Positions 1-8,626 of a DNA stretch of 64,000 nt are shown one piece after another. The DNA lies in the NCBI GenBank assembly GCA_949494735.1, contig CATABD010000001.1:41533-105532 (forward strand). The letters run 5' to 3'. The DNA is from an uncultured Oscillospiraceae bacterium (GTDB taxonomy: Bacteria > Bacillota > Clostridia > Oscillospirales > Oscillospiraceae). How positions within the stretch are numbered: the first letter of the stretch is position 1; each line of letters begins with the position of its first letter. The notes beneath the pieces were generated by a model. It did no database searches and was not told the DNA's origin. It was given only the letters and a program-made list of their open reading frames with translations. The position numbers and the translations under genes are program-made.

Positions 1-343
1 CGTCGAAGCCGTCGGAGATGGTCTTGTCGCCCACCATGAAGAAGCCGTCGCCGTCAATCATCATGTCCGTGGCCTTGCCGGTCACGGCGTAGTTGCCCGT
101 GCTCATGTCGATGTCCACCGAGCCCATGTTGGCGCCGTAGCCGATCTGGGAGGGGTTCTTGCCGCCCACGGTGTTGGTGCCGTCGGAGCCGCCGGACAAG
201 GTGGTGTAGATGGAGGTGCGGAACACGGAGCGGCTGGCCTTGTAGCCGTAGGTGTTCACGTTAGCCACGTTGTTGCCGATGACGTTCAGGTTCTGCATAT
301 GGGTCCGCAGACCCGCGATTGCCGCATACATTGCACCAGTCAT
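1..343 (-). CDS. flgE: Flagellar hook protein FlgE, N-terminal part
   Basis: Reads from ATG at 343 to the window edge, giving about 114 residues of the amino end. The start has a GGAG ribosome binding site about ten bases upstream. The opening (MYAAIAGLRTHMQNLNVIGN, then NNVANVNTYGYK) is the conserved first helix and ANVNT motif shared by rod and hook proteins. It continues into a FlgE-type stretch with DGDGFFMVGD near residue 100. It is the last gene seen of the flagellar operon, just after flgD and the TIGR02530 gene, which is the usual hook-gene position in Clostridia. FlgF or FlgG are alternatives, since only the shared amino end is visible, but the order favours hook. Confidence 0.85.
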   Translation of the reverse strand, partial: MTGAMYAAIAGLRTHMQNLNVIGNNVANVNTYGYKASRSVFRTSIYTTLSGGSDGTNTVGGKNPSQIGYGANMGSVDIDMSTGNYAVTGKATDMMIDGDGFFMVGDKTISDGFD

Positions 344-444
344 AGTAAGAAAATTAACTCCTTTCGGTGTGGCGCCGCCCGGCCAGCGTCAATCGGACGC
401 GGGCCGAAGGCATCCGAAATTGGTCCTGCCTTCTGTCTATCATA

Positions 445-822
445 TTACAGGAACACGGCGCCGTCAATGTTTGTGAAAATATTTTGTTTCATTTCCTCTT
501 GGGTGATGGCCGTAATGACCCTGGCATTGGGCACATTGATGATAAAAGCCTTCTCGGTGTCCATGGCCAGGATATTGGTGGCCCCTTTGGCCTGGGCCCG
601 GATGACGCTGCCCGCCAGCTGGTCCATCAGATCGGGCGTCACCTCAATGCCCCGCTCCTGCGCCCGGGAGATGGCGTGCTTGGAAAACTCCACGCCCTGG
701 GGCTGCTCCTGTCTGGCCAGCTCCTGCTGGAGCATGGCGCCGAAGCCCCCCGCCGGTCCGCGCTGCTGTACCCGGGCCTGCGGCGCTTCCCTGCGCTCTA
801 GTCCTGATACACGCTGGATCAT
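445..822 (-). CDS. TIGR02530-type flagellar operon protein
   Basis: A 125-residue protein between flgD and flgE. It matches what I know of the TIGR02530 flagellar family: an FSKHAISRAQERGI segment near residues 46-60, a middle reading LAGSVIRAQAKGA, and a C-terminal FTNIDGAVFL. The family occurs in Firmicutes and spirochaete flagellar operons between the hook-cap and hook genes. Its molecular role is not established to my knowledge; a hook-assembly accessory role is an inference from position. A GAGGTG ribosome binding site lies about seven bases before ATG at 822. The gap from the flgD stop is 21 bases, so the genes are very likely co-transcribed. Confidence 0.85.
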   Translation of the reverse strand: MIQRVSGLERREAPQARVQQRGPAGGFGAMLQQELARQEQPQGVEFSKHAISRAQERGIEVTPDLMDQLAGSVIRAQAKGATNILAMDTEKAFIINVPNARVITAITQEEMKQNIFTNIDGAVFL

Positions 823-843
823 CTCATGTCACCTCATTTTTCC

Positions 844-1476
844 TCAGTCGGTGGGTGCGCCCTGCTCACCCTGGTATTCGGGATTGGTTCCGGCCTCGCC
901 GGCGCCGTCCGTGGGGGGAGTGGGCTGGCCGCCCTCGGGCTTGTCGGCGCCCTCGCCCTCACCGGGGCCATCCACGCCGCCTTCGCCCTCGCCCTCGCCT
1001 TCACCGGGCTCTTCGCCCTCGCCGGGCTTTTCAATGGGCGGAAGCTGGCCGACCGCCATAATCTGGTTGAGGCCATAGGTCTCCACCTTACCATTGGCGT
1101 CCTTGCCGAAGATCACCTGCTGGCCGTTCATCACGCCGGTGCCGGTGACCAGGACTTCCCGCTCCTCCAGGCCCTTGTCGGTCACAATGCCGATGGTGAC
1201 CACCTTGCCCACCAGGGAGCTGGCATAGCTCTGGACGCTGGTTTCAGTCATATTGGAGATAGCTGTAACCATCTGCATCTGGATCATCTGGTTCATCATC
1301 TCGCTGGTGTCCATGGTGTCGTCAATGGTCTGGTTTTGGAGCTGTACGATCATCAGCTGGAGGAAATCCTGCATATCCAGCTCGGTGTTGTTTTTGCGGC
1401 TGGTGCTGTTTTCGGGACGCAGTCCCGCGCCGGCGCCCATCAAGCCCGCAATATCCGCCATAGAATTGCTGCCCAT
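844..1476 (-). CDS. flgD: Flagellar hook assembly (capping) protein FlgD
   Basis: 210 residues. The amino half has the FlgD signature: LDMQDFLQLMIVQLQNQ near residues 33-49, then a Met-rich helix (MMNQMIQMQMVTAISNM) and SSLVGKVVT. FlgD caps the growing hook so that FlgE subunits can polymerise; it is exported and later discarded. The usual C-terminal fibronectin/tudor-like domain is reduced to a short segment (VLVTGTGVMNGQQVIFG). From about residue 150 the protein ends in a low-complexity tail of Gly, Glu and Pro. Similar short FlgD proteins are common in Firmicutes, but the acidic repeat is striking. Ribosome binding site AAAGGAG before ATG 1476. Lies between fliK and the TIGR02530 gene. Confidence 0.92.
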   Translation of the reverse strand: MGSNSMADIAGLMGAGAGLRPENSTSRKNNTELDMQDFLQLMIVQLQNQTIDDTMDTSEMMNQMIQMQMVTAISNMTETSVQSYASSLVGKVVTIGIVTDKGLEEREVLVTGTGVMNGQQVIFGKDANGKVETYGLNQIMAVGQLPPIEKPGEGEEPGEGEGEGEGGVDGPGEGEGADKPEGGQPTPPTDGAGEAGTNPEYQGEQGAPTD

Positions 1477-1496
1477 AGCATTTGCTCCTTTCTGTG

Positions 1497-2648
1497 TTAT
1501 TCTTCTCCGGGAACCAGTCCCAGCCGAAGCTGCTGCATGAAGTCCTGGGAGCTGGTATGCTCCTGATTCCGCCGGCGGCGCTCCTGGCCGTCCTGGGCGT
1601 GGCCGTTGTGGCCGTCGTAGCTCTGGTGCTGCTGGTTCTGGCCCTGCTGGCTCTCCGGCTGGCGCTGGATGTCCACCTGGACCTCCTGGCCGCGGCTGCT
1701 GAGCATTCCCTGCAAATCGCCCGCGTGCCGCTCCAGCAGTCCGCGGGTCTCGGCGCTGTGGGCGCTGAGGGCCACCCGCAAAATGCCGTCGGCGCTCTGG
1801 CTGATCTCCACGGTGACGCTGCCCAGATGCTCCGGGGTGAGCTGGATGCGCACCAGGGATTCGCCCTTCTGCAAGGCCTGGGCCAGCTGGGTGTCGATCT
1901 GCCTGGCCACGTCCGGCTCCTGGGCCTGCTGGGCGTCATATGCCTCGCCCACCTTCACCGGGGCGGCCTCCACGTCGCGGAAGAGCTGCCTGGGGGCCTG
2001 CTGGGCGTCCAGAAGCTCCATCTGGGGATCGTCCTCCCCCTCCTGGGGCTGGACTTCCTCCGCCACCTGCTTGACTTCCTTGCCGAACTGCTCCGCCGTC
2101 ACCTTTTCCAGCAGCTGGGCGGGGCCGTGCTCCACGGTGGGGTCGGTGGCCTCCAGCATGGCGTCCGCCTCGGGGTCGGACACATCGTACAGAGCGGGAT
2201 CAACCACCTGCTTGCCGTACATCCTGGCCGCCTCGTTGGCCCCCATCAGGATCGGGATGTCCTCGCCGTTCGCGCCGGTACGTACCCCGATGCACACGAT
2301 GGGTTCGCCCTCTTCCAGGTTTTGGGGCAGCCACTCCGCGGGGTACTGGGCCAGCTGCTCGGGGCTGACCGGGGCCAGGTACACCTGCATCCGCTTGGAC
2401 GCCTCCACCGGGTCCTCCTCCTTCTGGCCGGGGGACTTTTCCGGCTTCCGGGTGGCAGGCTTTTCGGCCTTGGGCTGCTCAACCTCGCTGTCCGGTTGGC
2501 CGGACGCGGCCTTCTCGATGAGCTTCTGGAAGTCGTCATTTTTGGCGCCGGAGGCATCCTTGCCGATATCCGATATCAAGCCCGTCGTGTCGTAGGTCGC
2601 TACGCAGGCAGCCAGCATGTTCAGCTTCTGGTAACCTAAACTGTCCAT
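1497..2648 (-). CDS. fliK: Flagellar hook-length control protein FliK
   Basis: 383 residues with a variable, Pro/Glu/Gln-rich body and the conserved FliK C-terminal domain. That domain is seen as VRIQLTPEHLGSVTVEIS at about residues 285-302, followed by a second strand pair and LSSRGQEVQVDI. FliK acts as a molecular ruler and switches export specificity from hook to filament through FlhB. The last 45 residues are rich in Gln, His, Asn and Arg, a common feature of FliK tails. Start ATG 2648 has an AAGGAGG site eight bases upstream. It lies between fliJ and flgD as in other Clostridia. Confidence 0.9.
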   Translation of the reverse strand: MDSLGYQKLNMLAACVATYDTTGLISDIGKDASGAKNDDFQKLIEKAASGQPDSEVEQPKAEKPATRKPEKSPGQKEEDPVEASKRMQVYLAPVSPEQLAQYPAEWLPQNLEEGEPIVCIGVRTGANGEDIPILMGANEAARMYGKQVVDPALYDVSDPEADAMLEATDPTVEHGPAQLLEKVTAEQFGKEVKQVAEEVQPQEGEDDPQMELLDAQQAPRQLFRDVEAAPVKVGEAYDAQQAQEPDVARQIDTQLAQALQKGESLVRIQLTPEHLGSVTVEISQSADGILRVALSAHSAETRGLLERHAGDLQGMLSSRGQEVQVDIQRQPESQQGQNQQHQSYDGHNGHAQDGQERRRRNQEHTSSQDFMQQLRLGLVPGEE

Positions 2649-2713
2649 TTTGTTTTCCTCCTTTCTTCTAAAAGATATTTATTTCCAAACGGCGCAAGCC
2701 GTTCAGAACAAAA

Positions 2714-3166
2714 TCATGCGCCGATGCCGGCGCGGGCCCGGGCGGAGCTGACAAACTCGTCGATGAGGTTTTCCTCCGCCTTCTGTACCGCCTTGTTATA
2801 GTCCTCCAGCTTGTGCTCCTTGAGCTTCTCAATGGAGGAGGTGTCGATTTTGGCGTCCACCACCTGTTGGCGCTTAGCCTCCTCCTCCTTGCGCAGCTCC
2901 TCCAGCCTGGCGGTCTCCCGTTCAATCTCCGCCTCCAGCACCCGCAGGCCGTTCTGGTAGAACATGGCGTCGGCCACGGTAATCCCCTCCAGCTTGCGCC
3001 GGCGGTACTCCTCGTTGCAGTCCCGGTAATCCCGCCAGACTGCCTCCAGCACATCCTCCTGCTCCCGGACCCGGGCCAGGATGGCGGCGTGCTCCCCCTT
3101 CAGGGAGTCCAGCACCTGCTGCTTGTAGGACAGTACCGAGTCTAAAGAGAATTTGAATTTCTTCAT
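2714..3166 (-). CDS. fliJ: Flagellar export chaperone/stalk protein FliJ
   Basis: 150 residues, nearly all predicted coiled coil, beginning MKKFKFSLDSVLSYKQQ, which is the typical FliJ opening. FliJ is the central stalk of the flagellar export ATPase: it inserts in the FliI hexamer and contacts FlhA. The length fits the family (about 145-150). The gene starts 20 bases after the fliI stop. A GAGGTG site nine bases before ATG 3166 supports the start. Sequence conservation in FliJ is low, so the call rests on length, helical heptads, the amino-end motif and position between fliI and fliK. Confidence 0.9.
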   Translation of the reverse strand: MKKFKFSLDSVLSYKQQVLDSLKGEHAAILARVREQEDVLEAVWRDYRDCNEEYRRRKLEGITVADAMFYQNGLRVLEAEIERETARLEELRKEEEAKRQQVVDAKIDTSSIEKLKEHKLEDYNKAVQKAEENLIDEFVSSARARAGIGA

Positions 3167-3186
3167 CTATCTGTGCACCTCGCGGC

Positions 3187-4497
3187 TTATTTGAGGAGCT
3201 TGCCCATCTCCTCCACACACTGCTCATAGGAAAAGGCTTCGTTCACGTCCTGGGTCAGGAAACCGTTCACCGCGTCGATCTTGGACATGGCGAAGTCCAG
3301 CTTACGGTTGCTCCCCGGCTTATAGGCCCCAATGGCCACCAGGTCGGCGTTCTTCTCATACACGCTCATAATATCCCTTATGCGGGAGGCCAGCTGGCGG
3401 TGTTCCGGCGGGACGATCTCCACCATCAGGCGGGAGATGCTGGCGGACACGTCGATGGCGGGGTAGTGGTTGGAGTTTGCCAGCTGGCGGGAGAGGACGA
3501 TGTGCCCGTCCAGAATGCCGCGCACCGTGTCCGCGATGGGTTCGTTGGTGTCGTCGCCCTCCACCAGCACCGTATATACCCCCGTGATGGAACCCCGGCT
3601 GAAATTGCCGCTGCGCTCCAGCAGCTTGGGCATCTCGGCGTACATGGAGGGGGTGTAGCCCCGGGCCACCGGCGGCTCGCCGATGGCAAGGCCGATCTCC
3701 CGCTGGGCCATGGCGAAACGGGTGAGGGAGTCCATCATCAACAGCACGTCGTAGCCCTGGTCCCGGAAATATTCCGCGATGCCGGTGGCCACGCTGGGAC
3801 ACTTCATGCGCAGCATGGCGGGCTGGTCGGAGGTGGCCACCACCAGGATGGAGCGCTTCATCCCCTCGGGGCCCAGGTCTTTCTCCACAAATTCCAAAAC
3901 CTCGCGGCCCCGTTCGCCCACCAGGGCGATGACGTTGATATCGGCGGTGACGTTCTTGGCGATCATGCCCATCAGGGTGGATTTGCCCACGCCGGAACCG
4001 GCGAATATGCCGATACGCTGGCCTTTGCCGATAGTGATGAGCCCGTCGATGGCCTTCACGCCGAACTGGATGCGCTCCCGGATAGGGGGACGCTGGAGGG
4101 GGTTTATGTAATTGCCGCCCACGCAGTAGGGGGTGCCCCCCTCAAAGGGGCCCTTGCCGTCGATGGGCTGGCCCAGGGCGTTGATGATGCGCCCCCGGAG
4201 GAACTCGCCCACCTGCAAGGTGAGCTGCGCGCCGGTATTGCGCACGAAATTGCCCGCCGAGATGCCGCTCATATCGGAATAGGGCATAAGCAGGATGTGG
4301 TCGTTCTTGAAGCCCACCACCTCGGCGGTGACCTGCCCGCCCGAGTCGCCGTTGTAGATGCGGCAGATGTCGCCCACGGCGGCCCGGCCGCCGCTGGCCT
4401 CGATGGACATGCCCACAATATTCTCGATTTTCCCCGTCAGGCTGTAGGGCTCCGCGTTATAGACCTGACGGGTCATTTGTTGAAATACGGAAGGCAT
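3187..4497 (-). CDS. fliI: Flagellum-specific export ATPase FliI
   Basis: 436 residues, the standard length. The P-loop is GIFAGSGVGKST at residues 163-174 and the Walker B region contains DVLLMMDSLTRFAMAQREIG, characteristic of F1-beta-like export ATPases. FliI forms a hexamer at the base of the flagellum, regulated by FliH, and energises the export of rod, hook and filament subunits. The segment KPGSNRKLDFAMSKIDAVNG near the carboxyl end is also conserved. The gap after fliH is 70 bases. The ribosome binding site at ATG 4497 is weak (GGTGGGG). Confidence 0.97.
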   Translation of the reverse strand: MPSVFQQMTRQVYNAEPYSLTGKIENIVGMSIEASGGRAAVGDICRIYNGDSGGQVTAEVVGFKNDHILLMPYSDMSGISAGNFVRNTGAQLTLQVGEFLRGRIINALGQPIDGKGPFEGGTPYCVGGNYINPLQRPPIRERIQFGVKAIDGLITIGKGQRIGIFAGSGVGKSTLMGMIAKNVTADINVIALVGERGREVLEFVEKDLGPEGMKRSILVVATSDQPAMLRMKCPSVATGIAEYFRDQGYDVLLMMDSLTRFAMAQREIGLAIGEPPVARGYTPSMYAEMPKLLERSGNFSRGSITGVYTVLVEGDDTNEPIADTVRGILDGHIVLSRQLANSNHYPAIDVSASISRLMVEIVPPEHRQLASRIRDIMSVYEKNADLVAIGAYKPGSNRKLDFAMSKIDAVNGFLTQDVNEAFSYEQCVEEMGKLLK

Positions 4498-4567
4498 ATC
4501 TTCACCCCACCGGCCTGTGCCTCACGGCCCCGTTCCCGGCCTGGGAGAAAGGGGGCCTTGCGATATA

Positions 4568-5434
4568 TCAGTGAAACAGGTTCATCCCCGACGCGCTGTT
4601 GGCGGTGTCCATGAGGATGGTCCGCAGGTTGTTGAGCTGGGTGGCCGCGCTGGCGTCCACGATCTCGTCCGGCATTTCGATGATACAGGTGCCCGACTCG
4701 TCGTCGGACATGGGGATGAGCCGCACCCGGTCCGACAGGGCGCTGAGCGCGGCGGACAAGGAAGCGGGGATCTGGGTGAGCCGCTTGGCGTCGCACTCGG
4801 ATATGTATATGTGCACCCATTCCTTTTTCTTCCGCTTGTCGATGGCGGTCTGGATCATCCGGCTGATGACGTCGCCGCTGCTCTTCAGGCTGACGCACAC
4901 CACCTTCTCCGCCACCGCCAGGGCCAGGTCCCGCAGGTCGTCCACGCTCTGGTCCATCTGCCGGTCCAGGGCCACGCCCGCCTGCTCCATGAAGCGGTGG
5001 ACCTCTTCCTCCAGGCGCCTGGCCTGCTCCTCCCGGAGCTGCCTGGACTCCTGGGACGCCTCCGCCATCCCCTGGACATAACCCTCCTGGCGTCCGTCCT
5101 CCCGGGCCTTGGCAAAAACCTCCTCCGCCTCGCGCCGGGCGTCCTCCCGGACCCTGGCCATCAGCTCCTCGGCCTCACGCCGGGCGTCGGCCAGGATCAC
5201 CTCGGCCTGGAGCTGGGCGAAGCTCACCGGGTTCTCTTCCGGCTCCGGCTCCGCTGCAACCTCCGGCTCCGGATCGGCCACCCTCACATCCAGTCCCCCC
5301 GCCTCCTCCGGCGGGCTGTCCTCCGGGGCGGGCGGCGCCTCCTCGGGCTCCGGCTCCACCACCAGCTCCGCCGCGTCAGGGAACTGGTAGGGCTCGGCCT
5401 TCGCCCTGGAAAAGGCTTTGAATATATTAGGCAA
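4568..5434 (-). CDS. fliH: Flagellar assembly protein FliH
   Basis: 288 residues: an acidic, Pro/Glu-rich amino third (to about residue 70), a long Ala/Glu/Arg coiled coil rich in small-residue repeats, and a globular carboxyl domain with VHIYISECDAKRLTQIPASL. This is the FliH/HrpE layout. FliH is the peripheral stalk and negative regulator of FliI and tethers it to the export gate and C-ring. Translation seems to begin at a TTG (5432-5434) overlapping the end of fliG by eight bases, so the genes are probably translationally coupled. An in-frame ATG just downstream is not obvious. Confidence 0.9.
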   Translation of the reverse strand: MPNIFKAFSRAKAEPYQFPDAAELVVEPEPEEAPPAPEDSPPEEAGGLDVRVADPEPEVAAEPEPEENPVSFAQLQAEVILADARREAEELMARVREDARREAEEVFAKAREDGRQEGYVQGMAEASQESRQLREEQARRLEEEVHRFMEQAGVALDRQMDQSVDDLRDLALAVAEKVVCVSLKSSGDVISRMIQTAIDKRKKKEWVHIYISECDAKRLTQIPASLSAALSALSDRVRLIPMSDDESGTCIIEMPDEIVDASAATQLNNLRTILMDTANSASGMNLFH

Positions 5435-6512
5435 TGATATCGTCCTTTCCGCCCTTCGCTATGATGATCTCGTTTTTCTCCTCCAGGTCGCGGATGATAT
5501 CCACAATGCGCTGCTGGGCGTCCTCCACGTCCTTCAGCTTGACGTTGGTTGTAATCTCCAGGTCGTCCCGGATGTTCTGGGCCATACGGGTGGACATGTT
5601 GCTGAGCAGCTTCTTGGAGACCTCCTCGTTGGCGGTCTTGAGGGCCAGCACCAGATCCCGCGGGTCGCAGTCCCGGACAAAGCGCTGGACGGAGCGGTCG
5701 TCCATGGTGATAATATCCTCGAACACGAACATCCGCTTGCGGATCTCGTCGGCCAGCTCCTGGTCATAGGCGGACAGGCCGTCGAAAATGTTTTTCTCGC
5801 TGGCGCGGTCGATGTTGTTCATCACGTCGGCCACGTAGTCGATGCCGCCCACCTTGACGTTGGCATTGGTGACGATGTTGGAGAACTTCTTGCGCATCTC
5901 CGCCTCGATGATCTTGACGGCCACGGGGGACACGCTCTCGATCTTGGCCATGCTCTCCACCACCTGGATCTGGCGCTTCTCGTCCAGCTGGGAGATGACG
6001 CCGGCGGCCTTGTCCGGCTCCACATAGGACAGCACCAGCGCGATGGTCTGGGGCCGCTCGTTTTGCAGCGCGGAGTACAGCGACTTGTCGTCCGCCTTCT
6101 CCATGAAGGAGAAGTTGCGGTTTTGCAGGGATTTTGTGACCTTGCCCAGCAGCTCGTCCGCCGTCTGGGGCCCGTATGCCTTTTCCAGCACCGTGCGGGC
6201 GTACTCCAGGCCGCCCTCGGTCACCGCCCGGTTGGTGCGGCACAGCTGGTAGAACTCATATAAAATTTCCTCGGTCTGCTCCGACCCCAGGAAGCCCATT
6301 TTCGCGACCTCCAGGGTGAGCTGCTCCACGTCATCCGGCTCCATATGCTTGTAGAGGGCGGACGCCCGCTCCACGCCCAGGGCGATGATGACGGTGGCGG
6401 CCCGCTGCGCGCCGGTGAGGGGGACCTCGTTGGCAATCTTCTTCCGGCCCGCGGGGGCCTTGGGCTCCGCGGGTGCGGCGGTCTTCTGTTCCGCCACGGC
6501 GGCGTCAGCCAT
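5427..6512 (-). CDS. fliG: Flagellar motor switch protein FliG
   Basis: 361 residues from ATG 6512, chosen because AGGAGG lies nine bases upstream; an ATG at 6521 abuts the Shine-Dalgarno. FliG has the usual layout: an amino-terminal FliF-binding domain (PLTGAQRAATVIIALGVERA), a middle armadillo domain with an EHPQ-like position (QNERPQTIALVLSY), and a carboxyl torque domain with the charged helix DDRSVQRFVRDCDPRDLVLA that faces the stator. Length (about 335-345 in most species) is slightly extended by an Ala/Pro/Lys-rich amino end. It overlaps the fliF stop by eight bases and the fliH start by eight. Confidence 0.95.
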   Translation of the reverse strand: MADAAVAEQKTAAPAEPKAPAGRKKIANEVPLTGAQRAATVIIALGVERASALYKHMEPDDVEQLTLEVAKMGFLGSEQTEEILYEFYQLCRTNRAVTEGGLEYARTVLEKAYGPQTADELLGKVTKSLQNRNFSFMEKADDKSLYSALQNERPQTIALVLSYVEPDKAAGVISQLDEKRQIQVVESMAKIESVSPVAVKIIEAEMRKKFSNIVTNANVKVGGIDYVADVMNNIDRASEKNIFDGLSAYDQELADEIRKRMFVFEDIITMDDRSVQRFVRDCDPRDLVLALKTANEEVSKKLLSNMSTRMAQNIRDDLEITTNVKLKDVEDAQQRIVDIIRDLEEKNEIIIAKGGKDDIIA

Positions 6513-8184
6513 TGTCTCCATCCTCCTTCAGCCAGCTCTTGATCAGCAGCGCCGCGACCTCCATATTCTCGTCCACATAGTCCCGGATGCTCTGGCGCAG
6601 CTCCATGCTCCGTTCCGTATGCAGGTCCATCACGTCGGCCCCCACAGGCTCGCCGTTCTCGTCCACCTGCACGCCGTCCTCCGTCTGCTGGGGCATTGCC
6701 ACCGCCAGCAGCTCCTCCACGGCCCGCTGCTCCGCCTCCTGCTTCTTGCGCTTCTTGCTGCGCAGCAGCAGGATGATGGTCAGCACGATGGCGAACACCA
6801 GCAGGCCGGCGCCCGCGGCGATGACCACCCACAGCGGGATGCCCAGGGCCTCCCAGCCGGAGGGCTCGGGCTCGGGTACAGGCCTCTCGTAGTACTCCTC
6901 GTGGAGGACGGAAATGTACCGGGACAGGTACTCCGCCTCGGTCATGCCATCCTCCATCTCCAGAGGCGCCACGATACCGCAGGCCTTGGCCACCGCGTTG
7001 CGGACCTCGTCCACCTTGGCGTTGGGAGCGGTGCGGGCGTTGACGCTCACCGCCACGCTCACGTTCTTGATGGTGCCCGCGGTGATCACCATCTGGGTCT
7101 GGGTCTTGGAATTGTCGTACTCGGTCTCATGCCGCTCCTCCAGGATGCCCTGGAGCTCCGCCGCCGCATCCCCCGGCTCCACATAGGTGGGCAGCTCGGC
7201 ATTGGACGGGGTGCCCACCACGCCGCCCACGGCGGCCTCGTCGGGCGTGAGGAACTGATAGAAATACACCTGCTTGCCGACAATGCCCCTGCCGTTGGTG
7301 TCGCCCTCCTCGGCGAACTTGGGCAGGGTGACCTTGTAGTCGTTGATGGTCTTGTCGCCCAGCTCCACCTCCACGTTGACCCCGGCGGTGATGTTTTCCT
7401 TCCCGTAGATGGGGGCCAGGAGCTCAACGATGGAGTCCTCCATCTGTTTCTTGATCTGCCGCTCCAGCTGGAGCTTCAGCGCCGAGCTGGCCGCCGCACT
7501 GGTGCCCGTGCCGCCCATACCGGAGTAGTCGTGGCCGTCGGTGTCCTCGATGGAGACCGACTCCACCGTCAGCCCCGCCACGCTGTGGGCCACATAGTTG
7601 CGGATAGCGTTGACCTGCCCGTCGGTGAGCACCTTGCCCTTCTGCATGGTGAGGATTACGCCGGCGGACGCCTCCACCACGTTGTTGGTGTCCAGCACAT
7701 AGGCCCGGTCCTCGCCCAGGTTGATGGTCACCGTGGCGGAGCGCACCTCGGGGAACTGGCAGATGGTGCGCTCCATCCGGCTTTGCAGGTCCACCAGCCA
7801 GGCCCGGTTCCGGTCCGCCTGGGTGGACAGGGCGCTGACCTGTTCAAAATACCCGGTGGGGGTGGAATTGGCCTGGGAGTACTGGTCCACCAGCAGCCGG
7901 GCCTTCAGGCTGCTGACCTGGCTCTCCGGCACCTTGACCGTCCCTGTGCCCTCCACCCGGTAGTTGGTGACCCCCTGCTCCTGGAGCCAGGTGAGCACCG
8001 CCCCGGTCTCCTCGCTGGTCGCGCCCGCGATCAGGGGGGCATAGGGCCTGGTATTCAGGAAAATGACGATGCCGATGGCCAGGGCGGCCACCGTGACACC
8101 GATAATAATCCATATTTTCTTGGATATCTTCCCCAGGGCTGTCTTTGCCTTTTCAAAATAGCCCTGCAGCTTTTCCTTGTTCAA
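6505..8184 (-). CDS. fliF: Flagellar MS-ring protein FliF
   Basis: 559 residues. Two membrane segments flank the periplasmic ring-building region: about residues 25-45 (IWIIIGVTVAALAIGIVIFL) and about 455-478. Family motifs include DRNRAWLVDLQSRMERTICQ, VRSATVTINL and VNAIRNYVAHSVAGL. The carboxyl tail after the second helix holds the FliG-binding segment (IRDYVDENMEVAALLIKSWL). FliF forms the MS-ring on which the motor and export gate assemble. The start appears to be TTG (8182-8184), as no in-frame ATG lies near it; GGAG lies about 13 bases upstream. Confidence 0.95.
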   Translation of the reverse strand: MNKEKLQGYFEKAKTALGKISKKIWIIIGVTVAALAIGIVIFLNTRPYAPLIAGATSEETGAVLTWLQEQGVTNYRVEGTGTVKVPESQVSSLKARLLVDQYSQANSTPTGYFEQVSALSTQADRNRAWLVDLQSRMERTICQFPEVRSATVTINLGEDRAYVLDTNNVVEASAGVILTMQKGKVLTDGQVNAIRNYVAHSVAGLTVESVSIEDTDGHDYSGMGGTGTSAAASSALKLQLERQIKKQMEDSIVELLAPIYGKENITAGVNVEVELGDKTINDYKVTLPKFAEEGDTNGRGIVGKQVYFYQFLTPDEAAVGGVVGTPSNAELPTYVEPGDAAAELQGILEERHETEYDNSKTQTQMVITAGTIKNVSVAVSVNARTAPNAKVDEVRNAVAKACGIVAPLEMEDGMTEAEYLSRYISVLHEEYYERPVPEPEPSGWEALGIPLWVVIAAGAGLLVFAIVLTIILLLRSKKRKKQEAEQRAVEELLAVAMPQQTEDGVQVDENGEPVGADVMDLHTERSMELRQSIRDYVDENMEVAALLIKSWLKEDGDNG

Positions 8185-8226
8185 GCCCTATCAACTCCGC
8201 TCTCCGCGTTCTTTCCCTTGCAGGTT

Positions 8227-8586
8227 TTAGACGCTCATGTTTTTCAGTTCGTTATAAGCGTCCAGCGCCTTGTTGCGCATCTGGATCAGCAGGTCCACCG
8301 CGATCTCGTTTTTATAGGCGGCGATGCCCAGCTGCACAGGGTTCTCCAGCTGGCCGGTGGCCAGCAGATACTGGGCCTGGGTGAACTCGGCGTCGGTGTC
8401 CTTCACGTTCTGGATGAGCCCGGTGAACAGCGATCCAAAGGCGCTGTCCTTCACCTGGCTCAATTCGGTGGCCTTCTCCTCCTGCCCGGGCCGGACGGGG
8501 GGGGTAATTGCCTGGATGGTATTGGTAATGCCCGTAATGCCCGCGGGGGGGGCAATGTTTGGGATGCCGTCAATCATGGCGCTCAT
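8227..8586 (-). CDS. fliE: Flagellar hook-basal body complex protein FliE
   Basis: 119 residues, slightly longer than the usual 100-110. The carboxyl half is typical: FGSLFTGLIQNVKDTDAEF, YLLATGQLENPVQLGIAAYK and VDLLIQMRNKALDAYNELKN. FliE is the adaptor between the MS-ring and the rod and is an early export substrate. The GGAGAGG site before ATG 8586 is well placed. The gene sits between flgC and fliF, the canonical flgB-flgC-fliE-fliF order. Confidence 0.93.
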   Translation of the reverse strand: MSAMIDGIPNIAPPAGITGITNTIQAITPPVRPGQEEKATELSQVKDSAFGSLFTGLIQNVKDTDAEFTQAQYLLATGQLENPVQLGIAAYKNEIAVDLLIQMRNKALDAYNELKNMSV

Positions 8587-8626
8587 GGCAGTTCCTCTCC
8601 TTTATACAATAATGGAAGCCGCGCCC

